Virus record (IMG/VR): IMGVR_UViG_3300036768_000129
Coordinates: 1 to 36,319 of that record
Length of the DNA stretch: 36,319 nucleotides
Direction: 5' to 3' (one strand)
From: a virus
Positions within the stretch are counted from its first letter, which is position 1. The number at the start of each line of letters is the position of its first letter. Both the position numbers and the translations under genes were made by a program. The notes under the pieces are model-generated. The model saw nothing but the letters and a program-made list of their open reading frames with translations. It did no database searches and was not told the origin of the DNA. Shown one piece after another: positions 20,863-29,001 of this stretch.

Positions 20863-21768
20863 ATGGCCATCATCACCCCCGCCCTCATTACCAGCCTGCG
20901 CACCGGCTTTTCCAAAGCCTTTCAGGATGCGCTGACCAAAACGCCCACTGACTGGGACAAGGTTGCTACCCGTGTGCCGTCCACTTCGGCGTCCAACACG
21001 TATGGTTGGCTGGGCCAGTTCCCTACTCTGCGCGAATGGGTTGGCGACCGCGTGCTCAAGGACATGGCCGCGCAGGCCTACCAGATTCAGAACAAGCTGT
21101 TCGAGGGCACGGTCCCGATCATGCGCACCGACATCGAGGACGATAACGTCGGCATCTATACCCCGTTGTTCGAAGAGATGGGACGCGCCGCAGCCACCCA
21201 CCCGGATCAGCTCGTCTTCGACCTGCTCAAGAACGCGCACACCACCAACTGCTACGACGGGCAGTTCTTCTTCGACACCGACCACCCGGTCTATCCGAAC
21301 GTGGATGGCACCGGCACGGCGACGCAGGTTTCCAATGTCCAGGCCGGCGCTGGCACGGCATGGTATCTGCTCGACACCAGCCGCGCGCTCAAGCCATTCA
21401 TCTTCCAGGAGCGGACCACGCCGGAGCTCGAATCGATCACCTCGACACAGAATGATGACGTCTTCAAGCGCGACAAGTACCTCTATGGTATCCGCTATCG
21501 CTGCAACGCGGGCCTTGGCTTCTGGCAGATGGCCTACAAGTCGCAAGCGACGCTGGACGCTACCAACTTCAACTCCGCCATGAGCGCGATGATGAGCATC
21601 AAGGCCGACGGTGGACGTCCCATGGGCATCAAGCCTACCGTGCTGGTTGTGCCGCCGTCCTTGCGCGCCAATGCCATCGAGATCGTGAAGAACGAGCGCC
21701 TGGCCAACGGTGCTTCCAACGCCAACTTCGGGGTTGTCGATCTGATCGTGTCCCCGTGGCTGATCTGA
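20863..21768 (+). CDS. Major head protein (Mu gpT-like)
   Basis: The 301-residue protein follows the Mu T family: start MAIITPALITSLRTGFSKAFQDAL, then YGWLGQFPTLREWVGDR, YQIQNKLFEGTVPIMRTDIEDD, FFFDTDHPVYPNVDG, WYLLDTSRALKPFIFQER and LVVPPSLRANAIEIV. It forms the capsid shell. GGAG lies upstream of the ATG, six bases after the protease stop. Confidence 0.95.
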   Translation: MAIITPALITSLRTGFSKAFQDALTKTPTDWDKVATRVPSTSASNTYGWLGQFPTLREWVGDRVLKDMAAQAYQIQNKLFEGTVPIMRTDIEDDNVGIYTPLFEEMGRAAATHPDQLVFDLLKNAHTTNCYDGQFFFDTDHPVYPNVDGTGTATQVSNVQAGAGTAWYLLDTSRALKPFIFQERTTPELESITSTQNDDVFKRDKYLYGIRYRCNAGLGFWQMAYKSQATLDATNFNSAMSAMMSIKADGGRPMGIKPTVLVVPPSLRANAIEIVKNERLANGASNANFGVVDLIVSPWLI

Positions 21769-21779
21769 TGAGGTGACAT

Positions 21780-22040
21780 ATGTCCGCGAAAAAGACTGCC
21801 AACCCGGTGCTCGACGGCATGGTGGATGTCCCGCCCGCTGAAGATCCATCAGAACCACCTGCCCGCACAACCGTGCGCCTGCTGGTGCGCACCGTGGCCG
21901 CGCACGGCGACGCGACCCGCTACCGCTCCGGTCTAGGCCCGTTTGGGCGCGAGGCTGTTGCGGTAGAGGCCACGCCCGAGCAGGCCGAAGCGCTGCGTGC
22001 GGACCCGATGCTGATCGTGGCCGAGACGGCTGACGAATGA
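21780..22040 (+). CDS. Small head-region protein (Mu gp35/HI1506-like)
   Basis: The 86-residue protein has a Pro-rich N-terminus, then VRLLVRTVAAHGDATRYRSGLGPFGREAV and an acidic helix (TPEQAEALRADPMLIV). This is the short pattern of the HI1506-like proteins that follow gpT in Mu-type phages. Its stop overlaps gp36. Confidence 0.65.
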   Translation: MSAKKTANPVLDGMVDVPPAEDPSEPPARTTVRLLVRTVAAHGDATRYRSGLGPFGREAVAVEATPEQAEALRADPMLIVAETADE

Positions 22041-22450
22041 CCTACGCCACCCAGGCCGATCTTGAGGACCGCTTCGGGTTCGATGAGCTTACACAGCTTA
22101 CCGACCGGGCGGGCGCGGGTGGGCCTGATGCTGGCATTGTGGCCCGCGCGCTGGCTGACGCAGACGCAGAGATCGACGGCTATCTCGCCAGCCGCTACGC
22201 CCTGCCGCTGGCTACCGTGCCGGCGGTCCTTGCCCGCATTGCATGCGACATTGCCCGTTACCGGCTATGGGAGGACCGCGCCAGCGAGGAGGTGCGCCTC
22301 CGCTACGAGGATGCGCGCAGGATGCTGGAAAGCATCGCCAAGGGCCAGGTGTCTCTTGGCCTGCCTGCGGCGTCCGCCGCCCCGGCGCTTGCCGAGGTGA
22401 GCCTGGGCAATGCCCGCGTGATGACCCGTGACGGTACTGGCGGCTACTGA
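22037..22450 (+). CDS. Head completion protein (Mu gp36-like, DUF1320)
   Basis: The 137-residue protein starts MTYATQADLEDRFG and contains ARALADADAEIDGYLASRYALPL and ACDIARYRLW, the core of the DUF1320 family, with the usual length. It joins the head-tail connector. Overlaps with both neighbours show translational coupling. Confidence 0.92.
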   Translation: MTYATQADLEDRFGFDELTQLTDRAGAGGPDAGIVARALADADAEIDGYLASRYALPLATVPAVLARIACDIARYRLWEDRASEEVRLRYEDARRMLESIAKGQVSLGLPAASAAPALAEVSLGNARVMTRDGTGGY

Positions 22451-22881
22451 TGCTTGACCTGGAACCGCTCATCCGCCAGCGCCTCATCGACACAGTGCCC
22501 GCGCTTGCCGGGGTGCATAGCTCTGTATCCGGCAGTGTTGATGACTTTGCAGGTAAAAAGCTACCAGCCGCACTCGTTGTCTCTGGCGGACACAAGGTGT
22601 TGGAAGTGACAGGATTCGGCAATACCGCGCGCATCGCGTCCCGCTGGATGGTGTTGGTTGGGGTGCGCAACGTGCAGAATGTCGCGCAGGGCGAGGCCGC
22701 ACTGGCAGACGCCGCCGATCTGGTGCTGGCATGCCTGCAAGCCCTCATGGGTTGGCAGCCGCGCGCCGGGGTGCAGACCATGCAACCCGTCTCGCCGCCC
22801 GCCCCGGTGTATCAGGACGGCCTGTTGCTCTACCCGCTGGCCTTCGAGGTTGGCGAAGTCATCCAGGGAGTCGAATCGTGA
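22450..22881 (+). CDS. Tail/connector protein (Mu gp37-like, DUF1834)
   Basis: The 143-residue protein begins LDLEPLIRQRLIDTVPALAGVHS, has a beta-rich middle (ALVVSGGHKVLEV, SRWMVLVGVRNVQN), a helix (ADAADLVLACLQALMGWQP) and ends with a strand pair, like Mu gp37 and other tail-terminator-type proteins. It is in the expected order after gp36. Confidence 0.85.
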   Translation: MLDLEPLIRQRLIDTVPALAGVHSSVSGSVDDFAGKKLPAALVVSGGHKVLEVTGFGNTARIASRWMVLVGVRNVQNVAQGEAALADAADLVLACLQALMGWQPRAGVQTMQPVSPPAPVYQDGLLLYPLAFEVGEVIQGVES

Positions 22882-23042
22882 TCGTGACACTCATCAAACC
22901 GCATACCGACGCCGGGATCGAATACCAACCCGGCGACACGCTGGACGTGGACGAAGCAACCGCGCAGTGGCTCATAGAGCACGGCGTGGCCGAATCCGCG
23001 CCGGATCAGAAACCCAACAAACCCACCCGTAAAGGAGACTGA
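22878..23042 (+). CDS. Small DUF7210-like protein
   Basis: The 54-residue protein starts at GTG 22878, overlapping the gp37 stop (GTGA). It reads VIVTLIKPHTDAGIEYQPGD then LDVDEATAQWLIEHGVAE. This short KPH...G...PGD...A.WL...GV pattern is frequent at this position in proteobacterial siphophages; the family label is from memory. Confidence 0.7.
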   Translation: MIVTLIKPHTDAGIEYQPGDTLDVDEATAQWLIEHGVAESAPDQKPNKPTRKGD

Positions 23043-23044
23043 AA

Positions 23045-23794
23045 ATGGCGTACTTCTCTGGCCAAGGCCGCGTCTACATCGGCACCCGCGACAGCAACGG
23101 CAACCCGCAGGCCATGCGCTGGCTGGGCAACGTGCCCGAACTGAAAGTGTCTCTGAACGTCGAGACCATCGAGCACAAGGAGAGCTATTCCGGCCAGCGG
23201 CTTACCGACCTTTCGCTCATCAAGGGCAAGGACGGCGAGTTTTCATGCGGCGTGGAGGACTTCTCCATCGAGAACCTGGAACTGACCCTGTACGGTCAGA
23301 CCAGCAGCGTTACGTCTGGCAGCGTCACCAATGAGGCCCTTCCGACCGGCGCTGTGGTTGGTGGCGTCTATCTGCTGGCGAACCAGTTTGTCTCGTCTGT
23401 TGTCGTCAAGGACTCCGCTGGCACCCCGGCCACCCTGACGGCGGGCACGCACTACAAGGTGCACGCCGAGCAGGGGGCCATCGAAATGCTCAACGTCACC
23501 GGATTCACGCAGCCGTTCAAGGTGGATTATTCCTACGGCGCGGCCAAGCGACTGGCCATGTTCAAGTCCGCCCAGCCGGAAGTGTGGTTGCGCTTCGACG
23601 GCCTCAACACCGCCGACTCAAACAAGCGCGTGATCGTCGATCTGTACCGCGTTGTGCTCAACCCGTCCAAGGATTTCAGCCTGATCGGCGACGAATTGCA
23701 GAAGTTCGAGCTATCTGGCCGTGTGCTGGCGGATACCACCAAGAGCGACACCGGGCCGCTTGGCCTATTCGGTCGCGTGATCCAAGCCTCTTGA
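23045..23794 (+). CDS. Major tail tube protein
   Basis: The 249-residue protein starts MAYFSGQGRVYIGTRDSNGNPQAMRWLGNVPELKVSL and has a middle IEHKESYSGQRLTDLSLIKGKDGEFSC segment. It ends in a LSGRVLADTTKSDTGPLGLFGRV motif. The pattern is that of tail tube proteins in siphophages of the B3/D3112 type. Its place before the frameshifted chaperones and tape measure fits this. The ATG follows AAAGGAGACTGAA. Confidence 0.85.
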   Translation: MAYFSGQGRVYIGTRDSNGNPQAMRWLGNVPELKVSLNVETIEHKESYSGQRLTDLSLIKGKDGEFSCGVEDFSIENLELTLYGQTSSVTSGSVTNEALPTGAVVGGVYLLANQFVSSVVVKDSAGTPATLTAGTHYKVHAEQGAIEMLNVTGFTQPFKVDYSYGAAKRLAMFKSAQPEVWLRFDGLNTADSNKRVIVDLYRVVLNPSKDFSLIGDELQKFELSGRVLADTTKSDTGPLGLFGRVIQAS

Positions 23795-23802
23795 GGTAGC
23801 GC

Positions 23803-24180
23803 ATGACGCAACAAGACCCGCGCGGCATCGCCATCACCCCTATCAAGGTGCGCGACCTGCCGCGCTTTCTAAAGGCCGTCGAGCCTATCGCGTCGGAACT
23901 GGCCACCGGCGACATCGCCGGGGCCTTGATGCGCCATGCCGATGCTGTGATCGAGGCCACGGCCATAGGCGCTGGCGTGGAGCGCGCATGGCTGGAGGAT
24001 CAGACGCCGGATGTGCTGGCGGAACTTGCCTCCCGCGTTCTGGGGGTGAACGCCGATTTTTTCGTCCATCGGGTGCTGCCAGTGATTCATGGCGCGGCGG
24101 ATCGTCTCGCACAAACCGCCTCTGGTGGCACGAGTGGATCGCCGCCCTCGTCGAGGCCGGATTCGGCTATCGAGACGTGA
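23803..24180 (+). CDS. Tail assembly chaperone, short form (gpG-like)
   Basis: The 125-residue protein precedes the tape measure gene, starts MTQQDPRGIAITPIKVRDLPRFLKAVEPIA, and ends in a Ser/Pro/Gly tail created by the frame it stays in. It coats the tape measure protein during tail assembly. A perfect slippery heptamer near codon 87 lets part of the ribosomes shift into the second frame. Confidence 0.85.
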   Translation: MTQQDPRGIAITPIKVRDLPRFLKAVEPIASELATGDIAGALMRHADAVIEATAIGAGVERAWLEDQTPDVLAELASRVLGVNADFFVHRVLPVIHGAADRLAQTASGGTSGSPPSSRPDSAIET

Positions 24181-24329
24181 TGGATATGGCCTGGACGGAC
24201 GCGCGGGACTTCATGGCGGCGGCGCAGATAATGCGCCGTCAGCGTTTGATGGACATGGCAGTGGCCGCGCGCGTGGCCCAGGCGGAGAAGAAGGACTGGG
24301 AGCGGTGGGTTAAGGACATCGGCGGATAA
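23803..24329 (+). CDS. Tail assembly chaperone, frameshift fusion (gpGT-like)
   Basis: A -1 frameshift at T TTT TTC (24057-24063) joins the first 87 codons to the frame ending at 24329. The fusion product is about 175 residues. Its added part reads RPSGAASDSWRGGS then LWWHEWIAALVEAGFGYRDV and MRRQRLMDMAVAARVAQAEK. The WIAALVEAG-F motif is typical of the T part of such fusions. Coordinates give the outer span; the frame changes inside it. Confidence 0.75.
24057..24063 (+). promoter_or_regulatory. Programmed -1 frameshift site (T TTT TTC)
   Basis: In the reading frame of the gpG-like gene the codons are GAT TTT TTC; the last T of GAT plus TTTTTC forms a perfect X XXY YYZ heptamer. Both tRNAs can re-pair one base back, on TTT TTT. 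No other good site lies in the overlap of the two frames. Confidence 0.7.
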
Positions 24330-24330
24330 A

Positions 24331-27192
24331 ATGAGCGCCATGACACAGAAAAGCCTCGAAATCAAAATCACCGCGGACAGCAAGCAAGCTGTCGCTTCGC
24401 TTGAACAGTCGGCGCGCGCTCTGGAAGGTCTTGGACAGAAAGCCGATTCGGTCAAGATTCGTGTCGTCGATATGGCCAAGGCGTTCGCCCTTGGTCAAGC
24501 CGCATTCCAGGCCATTGGTGCAGCCGTAACGTCAATTTTCGTCTCTCTTCCCAAGGCCGCGCTGGAAGCGGAAAGACTCGGTAACGCATTCAAGGTTCTG
24601 TCCGGATCGGCTGCCGCAGCAGCGGCGGAACAGAAGTTCGTGAGCGATGAGGCGCAACGCCTTGGCATTTCGCTGTCGGACGCACAGGAAGCCTACCTAA
24701 AGCTGGCCGCAGCCGCGCGCGGAACATCGCTTGAGGGCGAGGGCGCGCGCAAGGTGTTCTCGGCAGTCGCTGGCGCTGCCGCAACGCTTGGCCTGTCGTC
24801 CGCTGAAACCTCCGGGGCTTTGCTTGCCATTTCGCAGATGATGAGCAAGGGATCGGTGCAGGCCGAGGAACTGCGTGGGCAGCTTGGTGAGCGCATCCCA
24901 GGCGCATTCCAGATTGCCGCGCGCGCCATGGGCGTGTCCACGTCCGAACTGTCCGAAATGCTGGATCGTGGGCAGCTTCTGACCGAGGACTTTCTGCCCA
25001 AGTTCGCCGAACAGCTTGCGAAGGAAATCCCAGGCAGTGCTGAAACGATGGGGTCCGCATTAACCCGCGTCGCAAACACGGTAACGCAAGCCATGCAGTT
25101 GATGGGCGGTGCGCTTGCGGACGCGCTTGACAAGGCTTTCGGGCTGAAAGACGCCAGCAAGTCCTTGGCGCAAAGCGACGGCATCGTGGAGTTCGCGCGC
25201 AAATCGGCCAAGGCCATTGCGGTTCTCATGGATGTGGTGCGCGAGTTGGTGCTGTTCGTGCCGAACGTGTTGCGCACCATTGGCGGGACCATTGCGGCTG
25301 TGGCGCGCGACATCAAGTTTGTCTTCGACATTGCCGCCGCCGTCGTGACGGAAGGAGTCGGAAAGAGTGGCGTGGCTGCCATGAAGCGCGCTCTGGACGA
25401 GCGCAATGCTTTCGTGGCGGCCTACAACCAAGACTTGGCAGATCGCTGGTTTCCGAAGAACCTCACTGAGCGGGTGGACGAGTTCTTCGCCAAGCTCCGC
25501 AAGGAGCAGGCCCAGGCAGCCACAAAAGCCGCGCCATACCTTGAAGCATCGCTGACTGCCGAGCAGCGCAAGACGCTCGATGCGATCCGGTCGAGCGAGG
25601 AAAAGATGGCCGCCGAGTACAAGGCCCATGCGTCCAATCTGTACGCTGCCCTGACAAGTGGGGCCGTTGGGATCGACGAGTACAACAAGGCGCGCGCGAA
25701 GCTGGATAAGTGGTATCAAGAGCAGCTTGCCAAGTCGCGCAAGGGCAAGGCCGGGAACTCAGGCGTCATCACCGCCAGGCTTGCGGAACTCAAGTCCGAG
25801 GCAGAGGCCGAGTTTGCGCTACTCAAGGACAGCCTGGAACGGCAAAAGCGCCAGCTTGATGCTGCGTTCGAGGACCGCTTGGTATCCATCCGCGACTACT
25901 ACGCGAAGAAGACCGCCATTGAGCAGCAGGAGATTGATGCGGAGATAGCCCGCCGCCAGCAGGAATTGGCTGCACAGCGTGCAGTCGCCGCAAATCCGAA
26001 GGCAAGCGAAGATGCGCGCCTGCGTGCTCAGGGCGAGGTCAAGAAGCTCGAAGCCGACTTGATCGTGCTCAACAACCGCCGCGCTGATGTGGCGGTGGAC
26101 AACGCCCGCAAGGCGGCAGCCGCCGAGCGCGACCTAGCCAACGAGCTTGCCAGAGTCCGCGACAGGCTGGCGGAGATTGCAGGCGGAGCGGGCGGTGAAG
26201 TCACACGCGCGCGCTTGGAACGCGAGTACCAGCCGCTTATCGAGGGGCTACAGGGCATTGGAGACACGGCTGGCGTGGCGGATGTTCGCCGTCTTATCAA
26301 TGTCGAGTCTGATCTTGCCGAGCTTGGCAAGCTGGAGCGCCAATACCAGGCCGTCACCGAGCGCATGGCGATCCGAGAGCGTGAGCTACAGGTTCAGAAA
26401 GATGCCGGGATGCTCACCGAGTCGCAGATGCGGCGGGAGATCATCACGCTGCACCAGCAGACCGCCGCCGAGGTGGAAGGGCTGATTCCGAAGATGCAGG
26501 AACTGGCCGACTCCTCAGGATCGGATGAGGCCATCAACCGGGTTGCGCGGCTCAAGGTCGAGGTTTCCGGCCTCAAGACTGAGGTTGACGATGTGGCCAC
26601 GCGCATCAATGGCGACGTGGAAAACGCATTCGTCACGATGTTCGAGCAGATCGGATCAGGCGCGAAGACAGCCAAGGAAGCCTTCCGCGACTTCGCCCGC
26701 GCGGTGATTGCCAGCATCCAGCGCATCGCCGCGCAAAAGCTGGCAGAGCAGCTTTTTGGCGGCTCCGGGAAGGGTGGCGGAGGCGGAGGCATCGGAGGCT
26801 TTGTCTCAAGTGCGCTTCAATTTTTTGGTCTCAAATTTGCCACCGGCGGCCCCGTCCCAGGCACCGGCACCGGCGACACCGTGCCCGCCATGCTCACCCC
26901 AGGCGAGTTTGTGGTTCGCCGCGATGCTGTACAACGTATCGGCCTGGACATGCTCCACGCCATCAACGGCGGCGGCTGGATGCCGAGCATCAGCATGGGA
27001 CGGCTGGCCTTCGCATCCGGTGGTCTTGTGCCCGCGCCAGCTGCGGCGGCAGCGCCAACGGTCAACGCAAACACGCGCATCGTCAACATGTTCAACATCG
27101 ACGATGCGATGAGCGAATACCTCAACACCCGCGCCGGAGAGCGCGCCGTGCTCAACATCATCCAGCGCAACCCGCGCGGACTCGGAGGCTGA
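24331..27192 (+). CDS. Tape measure protein
   Basis: The 953-residue protein has an N-terminal tape-measure domain (about 60-235, with GNAFKVLSGSAAAAA, EAYLKLAAAARGT, GSVQAEELRGQLGERIPGAFQIAARAMGV). A predicted membrane-like segment lies near 305-340, and a long coiled-coil middle (about 390-760) follows. Near the C-terminus is a lambda-gpH-like block (VENAFVTMFEQIGSG, AFRDFARAVIASIQRIAAQKL) and a Gly-rich ATGGPVPGTGTGDTVPAMLTPGEFVVRR motif. Tail length scales with this protein, at about 1.5 angstrom per residue in other phages, so a tail near 140 nm is expected (inference). Confidence 0.95.
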   Translation: MSAMTQKSLEIKITADSKQAVASLEQSARALEGLGQKADSVKIRVVDMAKAFALGQAAFQAIGAAVTSIFVSLPKAALEAERLGNAFKVLSGSAAAAAAEQKFVSDEAQRLGISLSDAQEAYLKLAAAARGTSLEGEGARKVFSAVAGAAATLGLSSAETSGALLAISQMMSKGSVQAEELRGQLGERIPGAFQIAARAMGVSTSELSEMLDRGQLLTEDFLPKFAEQLAKEIPGSAETMGSALTRVANTVTQAMQLMGGALADALDKAFGLKDASKSLAQSDGIVEFARKSAKAIAVLMDVVRELVLFVPNVLRTIGGTIAAVARDIKFVFDIAAAVVTEGVGKSGVAAMKRALDERNAFVAAYNQDLADRWFPKNLTERVDEFFAKLRKEQAQAATKAAPYLEASLTAEQRKTLDAIRSSEEKMAAEYKAHASNLYAALTSGAVGIDEYNKARAKLDKWYQEQLAKSRKGKAGNSGVITARLAELKSEAEAEFALLKDSLERQKRQLDAAFEDRLVSIRDYYAKKTAIEQQEIDAEIARRQQELAAQRAVAANPKASEDARLRAQGEVKKLEADLIVLNNRRADVAVDNARKAAAAERDLANELARVRDRLAEIAGGAGGEVTRARLEREYQPLIEGLQGIGDTAGVADVRRLINVESDLAELGKLERQYQAVTERMAIRERELQVQKDAGMLTESQMRREIITLHQQTAAEVEGLIPKMQELADSSGSDEAINRVARLKVEVSGLKTEVDDVATRINGDVENAFVTMFEQIGSGAKTAKEAFRDFARAVIASIQRIAAQKLAEQLFGGSGKGGGGGGIGGFVSSALQFFGLKFATGGPVPGTGTGDTVPAMLTPGEFVVRRDAVQRIGLDMLHAINGGGWMPSISMGRLAFASGGLVPAPAAAAAPTVNANTRIVNMFNIDDAMSEYLNTRAGERAVLNIIQRNPRGLGG

Positions 27193-27193
27193 T

Positions 27194-28066
27194 ATGCCGC
27201 ATCAAATCGGCTTTGTGGACAACACAGGCACCTATAGCCTGGCGCATTACAACCTGATCGCCGCGATTAAGGCTTTTTGCGAGGCCAACGGCTACACCAC
27301 GCTGCGCTATACCACGGTGGACAACGCAACAAGCGGCCACGAACTCATCATGCGTGCGCCAGGACTGAGCGGGGCCGAGCAGATTTTCTGGGGCATCCGC
27401 ACATACCACAGCGTCTCCAGTGACTACTACAACCTGCTGGGTGGCGTGTTCACCGGCTACGTTCCCGGCAACACATTCGACACACAGCCCGGCGCTGCGC
27501 TTGTCGGCTGCCCTGCGCACAACAACCGCATCGACTACTGGCTGACGCTCAACGGGCAGCGGATCGCGCTTGCGCTCAAGGTCGGGACGCCGGTTTATGA
27601 ACACCTGTACCTGGGCAAGTTCTTACCGTATGCGCGCCCGAGCCAGTACCCATATCCAGTGGTTGCCGGGGGGATGCTGGCCGGGGCAGCCGCCACGCGG
27701 TTTTCGGACACCACGCACGATTTCTATCTGCGCGGCAACAATGCGCGCGGGCAACTGCGCACGCCTGGCGGGTGGATCAATATGCGCTGCTATCCGTGGG
27801 GTAATTCGTTCCTCACCAGCACCGCGACGCCGGGCTCCACGGAATTGCAGGCCCGCGACACTGGCGGGTTCTACCCGCTGTTGCCGGTCGAGCTGCATGA
27901 CGGCAGCGCCAACCTGTACGGTCAACTGGATGGCGTTTTCCACGTGAGCGGCTTCAACAACGCTGTGGAGAACACGCTTGTCATTGACGGCAAGACCTAC
28001 GTGGTCATGCAGTCGGTGGCGCGGACCGGCCACGCTGATTATTACGCTTTGAGGATGGACCCATAA
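27194..28066 (+). CDS. Distal tail protein, paralogue 1
   Basis: The 290-residue protein has an N-terminal helix (LAHYNLIAAIKAFCEANGYTTLRY) followed by beta-rich sequence, WLTLNGQRIALALKVGTPVYEHLYLGKF, and a final strand set ending YYALRMDP. The order of these elements repeats in the next gene. Its position after the tape measure and before the tail tip proteins suggests a baseplate or fibre-type protein. GGAGG precedes the ATG. Confidence 0.75.
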   Translation: MPHQIGFVDNTGTYSLAHYNLIAAIKAFCEANGYTTLRYTTVDNATSGHELIMRAPGLSGAEQIFWGIRTYHSVSSDYYNLLGGVFTGYVPGNTFDTQPGAALVGCPAHNNRIDYWLTLNGQRIALALKVGTPVYEHLYLGKFLPYARPSQYPYPVVAGGMLAGAAATRFSDTTHDFYLRGNNARGQLRTPGGWINMRCYPWGNSFLTSTATPGSTELQARDTGGFYPLLPVELHDGSANLYGQLDGVFHVSGFNNAVENTLVIDGKTYVVMQSVARTGHADYYALRMDP

Positions 28067-29001
28067 TGGCTTACTACTCCGGTACCGCATCCAGCTTGAC
28101 CGCGCTGAAAAACGCGCTTCTCACCCATGCACAGGCCGACGGATGGACGCTGACCGTTGATGTACTGAGCAAGGCTGGTGTGTACTTCCAGATCGGCCTG
28201 ACTTCAACCAGCATCACCTGCCTGGGTTGCGAGAGCAACGCGGTGGCGAACCCGGCCCCGGATATTGTCTCAATCGGGCGGCTTTTCCAGCGGTCCGGCT
28301 ACCCGACGAAGGAAATTTCGTTTCCATGCAACTACGAGGTCTTCGGCTTCGCACAGGAGCTTTATCTCGTCGTCAATTACGACGTGGACAGATACCAATG
28401 GATGGCATTCGGGAAAAGCAAGGTCCCCGGTCTTGTCAATAGCGGCGGCTGGTGCGGGGCGAGCGTAGGAAAATACACATCAACAGGTGGAGGAACTGAC
28501 ACAACTTACGTTCTGATGGGGCAAGAATTTGGCGGAGACTCTTATGGGGAAATTTGCCCAGCGTTGTTTTGGGCAACTGATTTCGGCCATTACAATTCAA
28601 GAAATTTCTGGGTCAATCATGGTCTTGATTCAGACGGATGGACATGGTATGGCTCGGCGTCTTCTAACCCTATAGGGATTAGACATGCCATCCCATTGCT
28701 CGGTTTACAGCCGAGTTCATGGAACTCAGAGACGGCGCTGCTCCCGCTCAGGGCCTATAAACAGCGGTCATCGTACAAGTCGAGTCTTGTTGTCGATCTT
28801 GAGTTCGCCCGTTTGGTGCGAATGGACAACCTGTCTCCTGGCGATATTCTGACCATAGGCCCAGACAAGTGGAAAGTTTTTCCTTGGTACAAAAAGAATA
28901 CAGCCGCGCGAAATGCAAGCGGAGTATCTCTTTCATCAGGCTATACTTACGTAGATCACACCGGCACCTTCGGCTGGGCCATCCGCTACGAGGGGCCTTA
29001 A
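28066..29001 (+). CDS. Distal tail protein, paralogue 2, with variable middle
   Basis: The 311-residue protein shares with its neighbour the start helix (LTALKNALLTHAQADGWTLTV), a strand set with YLVVNYDVDRYQWMAFGKSK, and an end of ILTIGPDKWKVF...GWAIRYEGP. The middle (about residues 130-285, nt 28450-28920) is richer in A+T than the flanks, with different codon use (more AAA, ACA, TCA). That pattern often marks a receptor-binding region exchanged between phages. Its start overlaps the previous stop. Confidence 0.75.
   Translation: MAYYSGTASSLTALKNALLTHAQADGWTLTVDVLSKAGVYFQIGLTSTSITCLGCESNAVANPAPDIVSIGRLFQRSGYPTKEISFPCNYEVFGFAQELYLVVNYDVDRYQWMAFGKSKVPGLVNSGGWCGASVGKYTSTGGGTDTTYVLMGQEFGGDSYGEICPALFWATDFGHYNSRNFWVNHGLDSDGWTWYGSASSNPIGIRHAIPLLGLQPSSWNSETALLPLRAYKQRSSYKSSLVVDLEFARLVRMDNLSPGDILTIGPDKWKVFPWYKKNTAARNASGVSLSSGYTYVDHTGTFGWAIRYEGP

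Noticed and set aside
27194-29001. Diversity-generating retroelement acting on the tail proteins
   Set aside because: There is no reverse transcriptase gene and no template repeat; the variable patch looks like simple exchange.
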